From: an uncultured beta proteobacterium
Lineage (GTDB): Bacteria; Pseudomonadota; Gammaproteobacteria; Burkholderiales; Burkholderiaceae_A
Direction: 5' to 3'
Assembly: GCA_902625535.1 (NCBI GenBank)
Contig: CACOBT010000009.1
Location: forward strand, 19,691 to 83,690
Length of the DNA stretch: 64,000 nt
This document shows, piece after piece, positions 55,811 to 64,000 of the stretch (positions are counted from its first letter, which is position 1; every line of letters starts with the position of its first letter). The notes below the pieces were generated by a model. The model was not told the DNA's origin. It saw only the letters and a program-made list of their open reading frames with translations, and made no database searches. The position numbers were made by a program, and so were the translations under genes.

Positions 55811-56752
55811 ATGAACGAACACTTCAATGATCTAAAATCAAAAGGCCCATTAAAGGTATTAATCGTGAGTCAGAAAGGGGGGGTTGGTAAAAGCACCCTG
55901 TCCGCTAATCTTTCGGCTTATTGCGGAAGAATTAAAAAAAAAGAGACGCTTCTCCTAGACTGCGACCCGCACGCGTCAGCGAGTATTTGGTTAAATTCTT
56001 TAAAGCCTGAAAAGGTTGAAGTGAAACATCACTTAATTAATGATTTTACCGCGAAAAGATGGTTTATAGGAATGCGTACTATTTTAAGGAAAAATTTGAT
56101 CGGGTACGACATTATCGTATGCGATTTAACATGGACTAAGTCTATGAGTTCTGAGTTTGTTAAAGAGTTTGACCTTATTGTAATTCCAACAAGTGTTTCT
56201 CTCATCGAGATTGATGCAACGAATATTTTTATCGAGCACAATTTAAAGAAAATTACGCGAAGTTCAAATGGAAATTACACACCAGATCTTTTAATTTGCC
56301 CATCTCAGGTTATCGACGAAGAACTGAGATCAAATCCTTTTGATTCGCGAACTTTTGATTTTCCTTTTCTTCTTTTGCCTCCAATACCCAGCGACCCAGA
56401 GATCAGAACTTTGTTCGAGAAAGGTTATGCTTTCGAATCTGGAGACTGCACATCAAAAGCATTTAAAAAAGTTTTCGAATCAATCTTGCAAGCTGGACGT
56501 TTAAAAAAACTAAAATATCGGGAAAATATCAATGCCAACCCAATAACTAAAGGGCATCGAGCAAACCATAAAACAGCCGTGTTCGGCGAGAAACGGATGC
56601 CTTCGAGAATCAATGGCGGAGGCGTCCCCACGTCACAAAAAGATAACGTGGTACGGATGAAAAAATTCGACGAAGTTGATAAAGTAAAACGAATCTTAAG
56701 TGACGAAAAAAACCAAAAAGTTTCCTGGTTTCGAAGGTTGGTCTCATGGTAA
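55811..56752 (+). CDS. ParA/MinD-like ATPase
   Basis: A 313-residue deviant-Walker ATPase: KGGVGKST at 22-29 and the switch region LLLDCDPHASASIWLN; the Walker B region reads IIVCDLTWTKS. A basic C-terminal extension of about 80 residues (GHRANHKTAVFGEKRMPSR...) may bind membrane or DNA. There is no ParB nearby, so cargo positioning rather than plasmid partition is likely. A GTG at 55799 is an alternative start. Bactofilin-ParA teamwork is known in Myxococcus. The last bases overlap the next gene. Confidence 0.87.
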   Translation: MNEHFNDLKSKGPLKVLIVSQKGGVGKSTLSANLSAYCGRIKKKETLLLDCDPHASASIWLNSLKPEKVEVKHHLINDFTAKRWFIGMRTILRKNLIGYDIIVCDLTWTKSMSSEFVKEFDLIVIPTSVSLIEIDATNIFIEHNLKKITRSSNGNYTPDLLICPSQVIDEELRSNPFDSRTFDFPFLLLPPIPSDPEIRTLFEKGYAFESGDCTSKAFKKVFESILQAGRLKKLKYRENINANPITKGHRANHKTAVFGEKRMPSRINGGGVPTSQKDNVVRMKKFDEVDKVKRILSDEKNQKVSWFRRLVSW

Positions 56753-57129
56753 AAAAAATTACATATTGTGTCGCTATTTTTGTTTTAGTGACAGAGGTTG
56801 TGAAAGCCGGTCAGTGGACTAAAGTTGCCAAAGGAACAAACTTTTTTGAGTACTACGGGAACATTTCTAAAAGTGGGAGAGTTGCCTCCTTAGATTGCTT
56901 GCGTGATTACGTAAAAGAGTCAGTAAAAAAAGATCAAAAATACCTTTCTAAAAAACACTCGTTAAAATTCGATTGTGCACGAAAAAAGTTCCGAGAAACT
57001 TCTGTAGAATATTTTGAACAAAATATGATGTCAGGAGCGTTGGTTAAGAGGCAAAAGCTAGCAACAGACTGGAAACTAGTCGACCCAAACTCGTTGACCG
57101 AGTTGTTATTTAAAAAAGCTTGTAAATAG
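56746..57129 (+). CDS. Small secreted protein, surface-adhesin-E-like
   Basis: A 127-residue protein starting at ATG 56746 inside the end of the ParA-like gene (7-nt overlap). A signal peptide (KKITYCVAIFVLVTEVVKA) is followed by GQWTKVAKGTNFFEYY, FDCARKKF, a W-x-L-V-x-P segment and a terminal KKACK. This is the same W...Y...DC...W..V.P...AC pattern as at 15240 and 48730. It closes the bactofilin operon, as its counterpart lies at the end of the divergent secretion operon. Confidence 0.75.
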   Translation: MVKKITYCVAIFVLVTEVVKAGQWTKVAKGTNFFEYYGNISKSGRVASLDCLRDYVKESVKKDQKYLSKKHSLKFDCARKKFRETSVEYFEQNMMSGALVKRQKLATDWKLVDPNSLTELLFKKACK

Positions 57130-57227
57130 GTTTTTTGGTTTCTGACTGTTTTTGTGTTTTTTGAACGCAAAAACCTGATAGCATTAACTAGGGTTTTTTT
57201 TAAATTCAGAGAGGGCTGAAAATTACT

Positions 57228-58907
57228 ATGCATCAGAAAAAAAACAGTAGCATTTTCGCCGATTTTTTTTGGGGCCGCTATTTTGTTTTATCTTACTCTA
57301 CAATTTTGTTTGCTGTTTGTTTGTTTGCGTTGATTTACAGTATCTGGTTTTTTATTCCAATTTTTTTATTAACTCCACTTTGTGTCATCGGGTGGAAAGA
57401 TTTTTTACAGAAAAAACATGGCGTCTTAGCTAATTATCCGGTTTTAGGTCGATTTAGATACTTGTTAGAAAGTGTCCGTCCTGAGCTCAGACAGTATTTT
57501 TGGGAAGACGACACAGACGAACTACCATACTCGAGAAATCAAAGGGCGATGGTTTACCAGAGGGCAAAAGGTGAAATGGCCGCTCGACCTTTTGGGTCAG
57601 TAAACAAAATGTATGAGGAAGACTTCAGTTGGCTTAACCATTCAATGCGTCCATGCCACATAGAGGATAAAAATTTTAGAATACGGGTGGGAAATGGGGA
57701 AAGGACTTACGACATGTCTGTTTTGAATATTTCGGGCACGTCTTTTGGGGCTCTGTCTCCACCTGCGATACAGGCTTTAAACACGGGAGCTAAGTTAGCG
57801 GGTTGTGCTCACAATACAGGTGAAGGTTCAATATCTCCCTTTCACGTAGCAGGAGGAGGAGATCTTATATGGCAAATTGGAACTGGGTATTATGGGTGCC
57901 GAACGCTAGATGGAAAGTTTGATCCAGTAAAGTTTTCGGAAAAAGCAACACAACCCCAGGTTAAGATGATCGAAATTAAATTAAGTCAGGGAGCTAAACC
58001 TGGTCACGGAGGAATGCTACTTGCGCCTAAGGTGACTCCAATAATTGCAGAAACCCGAGGAGTCGAAGCTTTCAAAGATTGCATGTCACCGTGTGGTCAT
58101 TCAGAATTTAAAACCCCAAACGAATTACTGGAATTTGTTGAAAAACTTAAGCATTTATCTGGTGATAAACCGGTGGGTATCAAAATGTGTATCGGGCATC
58201 CGTGGGAATTTATTGCCATAGTAAAAGCGATGTCAGATAGCAAAAAATTGGTAGACTTTATTACGGTTGATGGGGCTGAAGGAGGAACAGGGGCAGCTCC
58301 AGTAGAATTTTCTGATCATATAGGTTCCCCGTTAGCTGACGGAGTAGTATTTGTTGACAACGCGTTGATAGGGGCCGACCTAAGAGACAAAGTTAAAGTA
58401 GCCGCTTCGGGAAAAGTAGTGAGCGCTTACGATATCGTAAGGCTTTGCGCTCTCGGGGCAGATTGGATAAATATGGCTAGACCGTTCATGTTTGCTTTGG
58501 GATGCATCCAGGCGAGGGATTGTGCTTCCGGCGAGTGTCCTACGGGCATTACTACAATGAACCCTCGAAGATACCGCGTTATGGATGTGAAAAACAGGGC
58601 TGCAAGGGTTAGTCGTTTTCACGTTAATACGGTGGAAGCCGTCGGTGAGATGCTAGAGTCAACAGGAATTAGACATCCAGTAAATTTAACCAGGCGCCAT
58701 ATAGTGAGGAGATTGTCATCTAGCCAGATAAGATTAGAAGATCAAATTTATCCGAAAGTTGAAAAAGGTCAATTGATAAGGGGGGAAGAAGTAGAAGACC
58801 CTCGCCTATCAGTTTACTGGAATCGGGTGTCCGGAAAAAGCTTTGATCTTAGCGACGATTCAGGAACCGAGGAGGCCTTAGAATCAGCATACCAACAAAT
58901 TAATTAG
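57228..58907 (+). CDS. FMN-binding glutamate-synthase-family protein
   Basis: A 559-residue protein. Two N-terminal spans (residues ~15-55) anchor a GltS-type FMN barrel: NISGTSFGALSPPAIQALN, NTGEGSISPFH, SQGAKPGHGGMLL, DGAEGGTGAAPVEFSDH and a late cysteine cluster CIQARDCASGECPTG that may hold a [3Fe-4S] centre. No glutamine amidotransferase domain is present, so the ammonia source and product are unknown. ATG 57228. It probably forms an operon with the two genes downstream (17 nt gap). Confidence 0.9.
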   Translation: MHQKKNSSIFADFFWGRYFVLSYSTILFAVCLFALIYSIWFFIPIFLLTPLCVIGWKDFLQKKHGVLANYPVLGRFRYLLESVRPELRQYFWEDDTDELPYSRNQRAMVYQRAKGEMAARPFGSVNKMYEEDFSWLNHSMRPCHIEDKNFRIRVGNGERTYDMSVLNISGTSFGALSPPAIQALNTGAKLAGCAHNTGEGSISPFHVAGGGDLIWQIGTGYYGCRTLDGKFDPVKFSEKATQPQVKMIEIKLSQGAKPGHGGMLLAPKVTPIIAETRGVEAFKDCMSPCGHSEFKTPNELLEFVEKLKHLSGDKPVGIKMCIGHPWEFIAIVKAMSDSKKLVDFITVDGAEGGTGAAPVEFSDHIGSPLADGVVFVDNALIGADLRDKVKVAASGKVVSAYDIVRLCALGADWINMARPFMFALGCIQARDCASGECPTGITTMNPRRYRVMDVKNRAARVSRFHVNTVEAVGEMLESTGIRHPVNLTRRHIVRRLSSSQIRLEDQIYPKVEKGQLIRGEEVEDPRLSVYWNRVSGKSFDLSDDSGTEEALESAYQQIN

Positions 58908-58924
58908 TTATGGAGATTTAGGAA

Positions 58925-60568
58925 TTGAAAGCATCTGATCTTTTTGTGAAAGCATTAGAAAACGAGGGAGTTGAGTATATATTCGGGATCCCAGGTGAGG
59001 AAAACTTGGATTTATTGGAATCACTAAGGACGTCCAGTAAGATCAAACTCATTTTAACGAGACATGAACAAGGGGCAGGGTTTATGGCGGCAACTTATGG
59101 TCGAATTACAGGAAAGGCTGGAGTTTGCCTGGCTACATTAGGACCTGGGGCAACAAATTTTTCCACACCGGCGGCTTATGCTCACCTTGGTGGATTTCCA
59201 CTTATCATGCTCACGGGACAAAAGCCAATTAACAAATCTAAACAGGGTCAGTTCCAAATCGTTGATATCGTACAACTATTTGATCCGGTGTGCAAAATGT
59301 CAAAACAAATTGTTAGCGGAAATCTAATACCGTCGCTAGTGAGAGAGGCTTTTCGAATAGCCGAAGAAGAGAGACCTGGTGCCGTTCTGCTTGAACTTCC
59401 TGAAGATGTTGCTGCGGAAGAAACGGATGCGACTCTGCTAGATCCTCATGAAAGGTTTTACGCGATTGGATGCGATGAAGTTTTGCTACTAGCTTCGGAG
59501 AAAATAAAAAATGCGAAACGACCATTAATTCTAGTTGGTGCCGGAGCAAATCGAAGAAATATAAGACGTTCAATCTCGGACTTTATAGCATTTACCAAAA
59601 TACCATTTTTCTGCACGCAAATGGGCAAAGGTGTAGTAGATGAGAGTAGCGACTTATTTTTGGGTACAGCTGCTTTGTCAGATAAAGATTATCTTCACGA
59701 CTACATTAAATCCGCCGACCTGATTATCAATATCGGACATGATGTCGTAGAAAAGCCTCCTTTTTTTATGGAAAGTGGAGGAACGGAAGTCATACATATT
59801 AATTATCAATCCGCAAAAGTAGACCAAATCTACTTCCCGCAGATAGAGGTCATCGGCAACATCATGTTGTCGCTCGACAGGCTGTGCGAAATAATAGAGC
59901 AGCCCAATCAGTATGACCTGTCCGATTTCGAAAAAGTTAAAGCCAACATAACGGAAAAAATTTATGAAGGGTACGATTCCGAAGATTTCCCTATGAAACC
60001 ACAGAGAATAGTTTCAGACATTAGGAAAATTATGGGGTATCACGATATTATTGCTTTGGATAACGGTGTTTATAAGATATGGTTTGCAAGAAATTATCCA
60101 GCGTTTCAGCCCAATACGATTCTTTTAGACAATGCATTGGCAACGATGGGAGCAGGGCTGCCATCGGCGATGATGGCAGCGATGCTTTTCGACAAGAGGA
60201 AAGTTATGGCTATCTGTGGCGATGGTGGGTTTATGATGAACAGCCAAGAACTTGAGACTGCAGTTAGATATAATCTGAATCTGGTTTGCGTTGTTTTAAA
60301 TGACAGCTCTTACGGAATGATTCGGTGGAAACAATCCCACGCTGGATTTGAAGACTGGGGCTTAGAATATAACAACCCCGATTTTATTAAATATGCCGAA
60401 TCCTACGGTGCCCGCGGTCATAGAGTTTCATCAGTCAATAATTTCTTTGAAGTGCTTCAAGATACCTTTAAGCAGGGTGGAGTTCACCTGATTGATCTTC
60501 CAGTAGACTATTCAGAAAATGTAAAATATTTAATTACTGACCTAGAAAACCACAAACCAATCATTTAA
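58925..60568 (+). CDS. Acetolactate synthase large-subunit-like TPP enzyme
   Basis: A 547-residue thiamine-diphosphate enzyme. The N-domain has FGIPGEENLDLLESL and the catalytic glutamate in LTRHEQGAGFMAATYG. The C-domain TPP motif is GDGGFMMNSQELETA ending LNDSSYGM. It resembles acetolactate synthase but no small regulatory subunit is adjacent; pairing with an aldehyde dehydrogenase suggests a different 2-keto-acid reaction. The TTG start at 58925 follows GGAG by 9 nt and gives KASDLFVKALE. 2 nt before the dehydrogenase gene. Confidence 0.9.
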   Translation: MKASDLFVKALENEGVEYIFGIPGEENLDLLESLRTSSKIKLILTRHEQGAGFMAATYGRITGKAGVCLATLGPGATNFSTPAAYAHLGGFPLIMLTGQKPINKSKQGQFQIVDIVQLFDPVCKMSKQIVSGNLIPSLVREAFRIAEEERPGAVLLELPEDVAAEETDATLLDPHERFYAIGCDEVLLLASEKIKNAKRPLILVGAGANRRNIRRSISDFIAFTKIPFFCTQMGKGVVDESSDLFLGTAALSDKDYLHDYIKSADLIINIGHDVVEKPPFFMESGGTEVIHINYQSAKVDQIYFPQIEVIGNIMLSLDRLCEIIEQPNQYDLSDFEKVKANITEKIYEGYDSEDFPMKPQRIVSDIRKIMGYHDIIALDNGVYKIWFARNYPAFQPNTILLDNALATMGAGLPSAMMAAMLFDKRKVMAICGDGGFMMNSQELETAVRYNLNLVCVVLNDSSYGMIRWKQSHAGFEDWGLEYNNPDFIKYAESYGARGHRVSSVNNFFEVLQDTFKQGGVHLIDLPVDYSENVKYLITDLENHKPII

Positions 60569-60570
60569 TC

Positions 60571-61956
60571 ATGAAAAAAAAAATAGACGTTTGTAACCCG
60601 TTTGACCTTTCAAAAGTTGGTGAGGTTGATCTGGTGACGGGTGACACAATCGAAAAATATTTAGGTGAGGCCAACAACATTTCTCGTAATAAAAACCAAT
60701 ATCTCAGCAAACACAAACGAATTGAAATCTTGCGACGGACAGCAAGTTTGATGAAGAAAATAGATGAGGAACTTGCACTTTTAATTGCTGCTGAAGGAGG
60801 TAAACCGCTTATCGACGCTCGAGTTGAGGTAGCAAGAGCTATAGACGGGGTTGAAACTTGTGCAAGTGACCTTGGTAATGTAGTCGGTAAAGAGATTCCA
60901 ATGGGTTTAACAGAGGCCGCAAAAGACAGAATTGCTTTTTCCATTAGAGAGCCAATTGGTACTGTAGTTGCCGTATCTGCATTCAATCACCCATTAAACC
61001 TTATCGTGCATCAAGTTGCTCCTGCTGTTGCAGTCGGATGTCCATGTATTGTCAAACCTGCTAACGATACACCATTAAGTTGTCAAAAGTTTATCAGTTT
61101 GTTGATAGAGGCCGGTCTTCCAGAAACATGGGTGCGTTTTGCTCCATGTGAAAATAGTGTTGCAGAGAAACTAGTCACGGACAGCAGAGTTGCTTTTTTT
61201 AGCTTTATTGGGTCTGCAAGAGTTGGCTGGTATTTAAAATCGAAACTTGCACCTGGGACACGTTGTGCCTTAGAGCATGGCGGAGCTGCACCTGTAATTG
61301 TGTGTGAATCAGCGGATATAACAAAGATGATTCCTAAATTAATCAAAGGTGGGTTCTACCATTCCGGGCAAGTGTGCGTTTCTGTACAACGAGTTTTTGT
61401 TTTAGGAGGTAAAGCTAGGACGGTTGCCGAGCATATTGCATCGGGCGCGTCTAAACTGAGAGTTGGGAATGCGGTAGAGGAGAAAACGGAATGTGGGCCG
61501 CTTATTAGACCAGAAGAGGTCAAACGAGTTGGGGAATGGGTCAAAGAGGCGGGGACTAAAAATTGCGAAATTATTTGTGGTGGTCATGCACTCACTGAGA
61601 CGACTTACGCACCAACAGTGTTGCTAAATCCTGATGTAAATGCGAAGGTATCCATCGCCGAAATTTTTGGCCCAGTTGTTTGTGTTTACGACTGCGCAGA
61701 TATTCATCAGGCTATCCTGCGAGCAAACGCACTAGACGTAGCTTTTCAAGCCTCAATTTTTTCGAACAATTTGACTGAAACCATATCAACTTTTTCAAAT
61801 CTGGATGCAACCGCTGTAATGGTTAACGATCACACAGCCTTTAGGGTAGATTGGATGCCTTTCGCTGGCAGAAGACAGTCGGGACACGGTGTTGGCGGAA
61901 TAAGCTATACAATGGAAGATATGACACAAATTAAAATGGCCGTTATTAATTCTTAG
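60571..61956 (+). CDS. NAD(P)-dependent aldehyde dehydrogenase
   Basis: A 461-residue class 3 aldehyde dehydrogenase. The general base lies in CALEHGGAAPVIV and the catalytic Cys269 in HSGQVCVSVQRVFV; SAFNHPLNLIVHQVAPAVAV and EIFGPVVCVYD are family motifs. ATG 60571 is 2 nt after the TPP enzyme stop. The product of the upstream enzyme may be its aldehyde substrate. It converges with the SDR gene, with 3 bp between stops. Confidence 0.92.
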   Translation: MKKKIDVCNPFDLSKVGEVDLVTGDTIEKYLGEANNISRNKNQYLSKHKRIEILRRTASLMKKIDEELALLIAAEGGKPLIDARVEVARAIDGVETCASDLGNVVGKEIPMGLTEAAKDRIAFSIREPIGTVVAVSAFNHPLNLIVHQVAPAVAVGCPCIVKPANDTPLSCQKFISLLIEAGLPETWVRFAPCENSVAEKLVTDSRVAFFSFIGSARVGWYLKSKLAPGTRCALEHGGAAPVIVCESADITKMIPKLIKGGFYHSGQVCVSVQRVFVLGGKARTVAEHIASGASKLRVGNAVEEKTECGPLIRPEEVKRVGEWVKEAGTKNCEIICGGHALTETTYAPTVLLNPDVNAKVSIAEIFGPVVCVYDCADIHQAILRANALDVAFQASIFSNNLTETISTFSNLDATAVMVNDHTAFRVDWMPFAGRRQSGHGVGGISYTMEDMTQIKMAVINS

Positions 61957-61959
61957 TTT

Positions 61960-62799
61960 CTACCTAGAGTATTGATCCATCCATGATTCGCTTTTTTCCC
62001 ATAATTCAACTGCTAACTTTTCTTCCATTGCAAGTTTGCTCGGCTTAGTAGGTAAGCATTTTGAAAAGTACTGGCCCGAAAGAGTAGTATCAAAGTCAAA
62101 AGCACAGGACACTACATTTTTGGCTCCATCCTCCGCCGACAGCATACCCCTAAGTTTTAGTAACGGACGCAGAAAAAACGGAAGTGTCCGCCAAATATCC
62201 GTATCCACTAGCCCCGGATGTACTGCAAATGATGAGAGGCCTACACTTCTGTATCGACGATGTAATTCACAGGTAAATAATATATTCGCCAGCTTTGATA
62301 CTGCATATTCATTTATGCCCGAGGAAGATTGTGTAAATTTTCTCAAGCTGGGGAAATCCAGTTTTTTCACACGATTATGGATCTTACTTGATACATTTAT
62401 TATTCTAGCGTTTTTTGAACTCAATAATGCAGTCTCAAGTCTCCGCGTTAAAACATAATGACCAAAATAATTTACACCAAAGGCTAGTTCAAAACCTTCT
62501 TTTGTCAATCCTCTCAAACCTGCAAAACCAGCATTGTTAAAGAGATAATTTAAGGATGCGTTTTTTTTTAAAAATGTATCGGCACAAGTATGAACGGAAC
62601 CCAGTGAATCCAGGTTGAGAGAAATCCACTCACATTTTTGTGCCCCCCGAAGTTTCTCTAAAGCATTAATAACAGGCAACGTCCTTTCATACGACCTGCT
62701 TGCTAAAAAAACCTTAATTCCTCTTTTGCCAAGAAACAAAGCAATTTCTTTACCTATCCCTGTGTTAGCCCCGGTGACAATAGCTGTTTTTACTTTCAT
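61960..62799 (-). CDS. Short-chain dehydrogenase/reductase, retinol-dehydrogenase-like
   Basis: A 279-residue NAD(P) oxidoreductase. The dinucleotide motif is TGANTGIG (9-16), NNAG appears in LNYLFNNAGFAGL, and the active site is YAVSK in SGINEYAVSKLANILF. The C-terminus resembles retinol dehydrogenase/WWOX-type SDRs acting on lipidic alcohols. ATG 62799 is preferred over TTG 62841, which adds 14 residues before the Rossmann strand. Substrate unknown. Confidence 0.9.
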   Translation of the reverse strand: MKVKTAIVTGANTGIGKEIALFLGKRGIKVFLASRSYERTLPVINALEKLRGAQKCEWISLNLDSLGSVHTCADTFLKKNASLNYLFNNAGFAGLRGLTKEGFELAFGVNYFGHYVLTRRLETALLSSKNARIINVSSKIHNRVKKLDFPSLRKFTQSSSGINEYAVSKLANILFTCELHRRYRSVGLSSFAVHPGLVDTDIWRTLPFFLRPLLKLRGMLSAEDGAKNVVSCAFDFDTTLSGQYFSKCLPTKPSKLAMEEKLAVELWEKSESWMDQYSR

Positions 62800-63181
62800 A
62801 ATAACCCGGTTATTTTTAATAGGTATGATTTTGTTAAACAAAAATTACGTGTGCATAAATCTGCCTTATTATAGCCAAATTACCGGAAATTATCCGCGTT
62901 TTAGTTTAAAAGATACCAACGGGTTTTGCAGAAATACCATCCGTTTGTATAATTCTCAACGGTTACATCATCACATTAGTGGGTTTTGCTAAAGTCTAAA
63001 ATCACTTGCCTGTTGTTATTGTTTGTTCAATTTGGTCAGTTTTATGTATTGCACCAGTCACGTTATGAAGTTCACTATTTCTTGAGGGAAAATCACCGGT
63101 GCCGGAAATTATTATAATGTTTTTAATAGTTACCCGTATCTTAACCTTAAATGGCTTTGCTAGTTCGTTGAATTAAAATTT
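62800..63181. other. Intergenic region between the SDR and PPOX genes
   Basis: About 380 bp with no credible ORF. Two short similar stretches, ACGGGTTTTGC (about 62919) and GTGGGTTTTGC (about 62980), recur 60 bp apart. No tRNA or strong hairpin with a T-run was found. Nothing further is supported. Confidence 0.45.
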
Positions 63182-63841
63182 TTATGCGTCGTCATCCCCT
63201 GACTTTACTTTTTTAAGCCAATCATTTATCCCTAAGCTACCAACGGTTTTAACTTGCTCTCTTTCACTTTGAGGAAGAGCATCCTCTAATAAATCAATTC
63301 TCTTCCACCCGGCTAGAGGAGACTTGCCCTCCGAATCAGGTGTATATCGTGACTGGGCTAACCTTCTGTACTTGTGGATGTACCGGGGACAATTTTGCCA
63401 TAACTCATGTAGGGTACATTTAACGACGAGTTCTGCCCCTGGGTAATGACGTTTAACTTTTTCATCGTCTACAAGCTGTGCCTTGCACTGTACCCGCACA
63501 CGATGTGGCCTTTCAAAAGATATAAATAGAAGCCCTATCTCCGCATTATTAAGAATATTACCCATCGAAAGAAACATTCCGTTACCGTTATAACTCGGAA
63601 AAATTGCAGTTTTTTTATCTAGAATTTTAACTAGCCCAATATTCCCGCCCTTGTAGGACACAGTCGGTCTATTATTTTCATCGATTGTACTTAAAAAGAA
63701 AAAATCCTGACTTTCAATGAAAGAAGTACTCTCATCGTCAAATTCTTCTCGAACGGTAAGCGCCTCTATGCGGTCAGCTAACTTTTTAGTTCCAAAGTTC
63801 GACTGAAAAATTCTTTGACCTTGTCCGTAAAGTTTACTCAC
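63182..63841 (-). CDS. Pyridoxamine-phosphate-oxidase-family flavin/haem-binding protein
   Basis: A 219-residue split-barrel protein. The fold is visible from FIESQDFFFLSTIDENNRPT, YKGGNIGLVKILDKKTAIFP, SMGNILNNAEIGLLFISFE and VRVQCKAQLVDD. This branch usually binds FMN or F420 and includes uncharacterised oxidoreductases. GTG 63841 gives the family start SKLYGQGQRIFQ; a TTG at 63865 is an alternative. No operon partner. Confidence 0.82.
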   Translation of the reverse strand: MSKLYGQGQRIFQSNFGTKKLADRIEALTVREEFDDESTSFIESQDFFFLSTIDENNRPTVSYKGGNIGLVKILDKKTAIFPSYNGNGMFLSMGNILNNAEIGLLFISFERPHRVRVQCKAQLVDDEKVKRHYPGAELVVKCTLHELWQNCPRYIHKYRRLAQSRYTPDSEGKSPLAGWKRIDLLEDALPQSEREQVKTVGSLGINDWLKKVKSGDDDA

Positions 63842-63914
63842 GCATAATCTAAAAAAGTTTACCAAATATTATTGTACTAAGTTATGATCAGAAAAACAGT
63901 TTTATAGAAAAGAT

Positions 63915-64000
63915 ATGCTTCTAAAACGCGTGGCGACTCAAGTAATGAGGCTTTTTTTAGCGCTAGCCTTGGGTAACATAATAGGGCTAGCGACTTTCGC
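63915..64000 (+). CDS. Start of a gene running off the window (possible exported protein)
   Basis: ATG 63915 opens 28 complete codons to the window end without a stop. The N-terminus has KR followed by a hydrophobic stretch (MRLFLALALGNIIGLATF), like a signal peptide or first span. AGAAAAG precedes it weakly. It is divergent from the PPOX gene. Product unknown. Confidence 0.45.
   Translation, partial: MLLKRVATQVMRLFLALALGNIIGLATF

Noticed and set aside
57128..57176. Terminator between the bactofilin operon and the GltS-like gene
   Set aside because: AGGTTTTT and AAAAACCT can pair, but the loop exceeds 30 nt and no T-run follows.
1..64000. Insertion sequences, integrases or prophage genes
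   Set aside because: No transposase, integrase or phage structural protein was recognised and no flanking inverted repeats or target duplications were found.

Overview
The window is AT-rich, gene-dense bacterial chromosome that reads as a gammaproteobacterium, probably free-living and aquatic. The basis is a complete iscR-S-U-A-hscB-hscA-fdx operon, sspA, a fadE/fadI/fadJ beta-oxidation block under a PsrA-like regulator, an NhaD sodium/proton antiporter, and DUF1302/DUF1329 outer-membrane genes. I see no insertion sequence, integrase, phage gene, CRISPR array or rRNA. The single tRNA is tRNA-Asn(GTT).

Layout. 1-8474 (minus strand): a TPR lipoprotein-like gene cut by the window edge, the iron-sulfur (isc) operon with a good IscR site at its promoter, a low-molecular-weight phosphatase and uvrB. 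8643-15052: an aspartate/aromatic aminotransferase, a very hydrophobic ORF, sspA, mmsA, an EamA transporter and the tRNA. 15240-18953: a small secreted protein and a minus-strand operon of a phytanoyl-CoA-dioxygenase-like enzyme, two methyltransferases and a small unknown. 19341-27405: fatty-acid activation and beta-oxidation (fadD, psrA-like tetR, fadE, fadI, fadJ). 27412-36298: a tightly overlapping six-gene operon with a DUF1302 barrel, DUF1329, a YCF48-like protein, an MMPL/RND exporter, a nitronate-monooxygenase-like enzyme and a second DUF1329. 37067-39698: peptidase E-like protein, a 45-residue secreted protein and a queC-queD-queE queuosine operon in which queC and queD each carry one in-frame stop. 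39700-48723: a Cas4-like nuclease/helicase fusion, an M32 carboxypeptidase, a ZIP transporter split by a cyclic-nucleotide-binding domain, NhaD, a TerB-like protein and a DUF2805 protein.

48730-57129 is the most unusual part. On the minus strand lie an AraC regulator, a type-I-secretion ABC transporter with an eroded ATPase signature, an HlyD adaptor fused to an N-terminal cyclic-nucleotide-binding domain, an acidic repeat protein with a Met/Pro/His-rich tail (candidate cargo), a terminator and a small secreted protein. Divergently, across 82 bp, lie a RodZ-type HTH protein, a bactofilin, a ParA-like ATPase and another small secreted protein of the same apparent family. I propose that these two operons form one envelope-associated secretion and positioning system.

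57228-61956 is an operon of an FMN glutamate-synthase-like protein, an acetolactate-synthase-like TPP enzyme and an aldehyde dehydrogenase. It is followed by an SDR, a PPOX-family protein and the start of one more gene.

Two kinds of damage are visible. One is a one-base frameshift at a 7-A run near the end of hscA, which is essential in many relatives and so may be an assembly error. The other is the pair of nonsense codons in queC and queD, which looks more like pathway decay. Start codons were re-chosen from ribosome-binding sites, overlaps and family N-termini; many are TTG or GTG.
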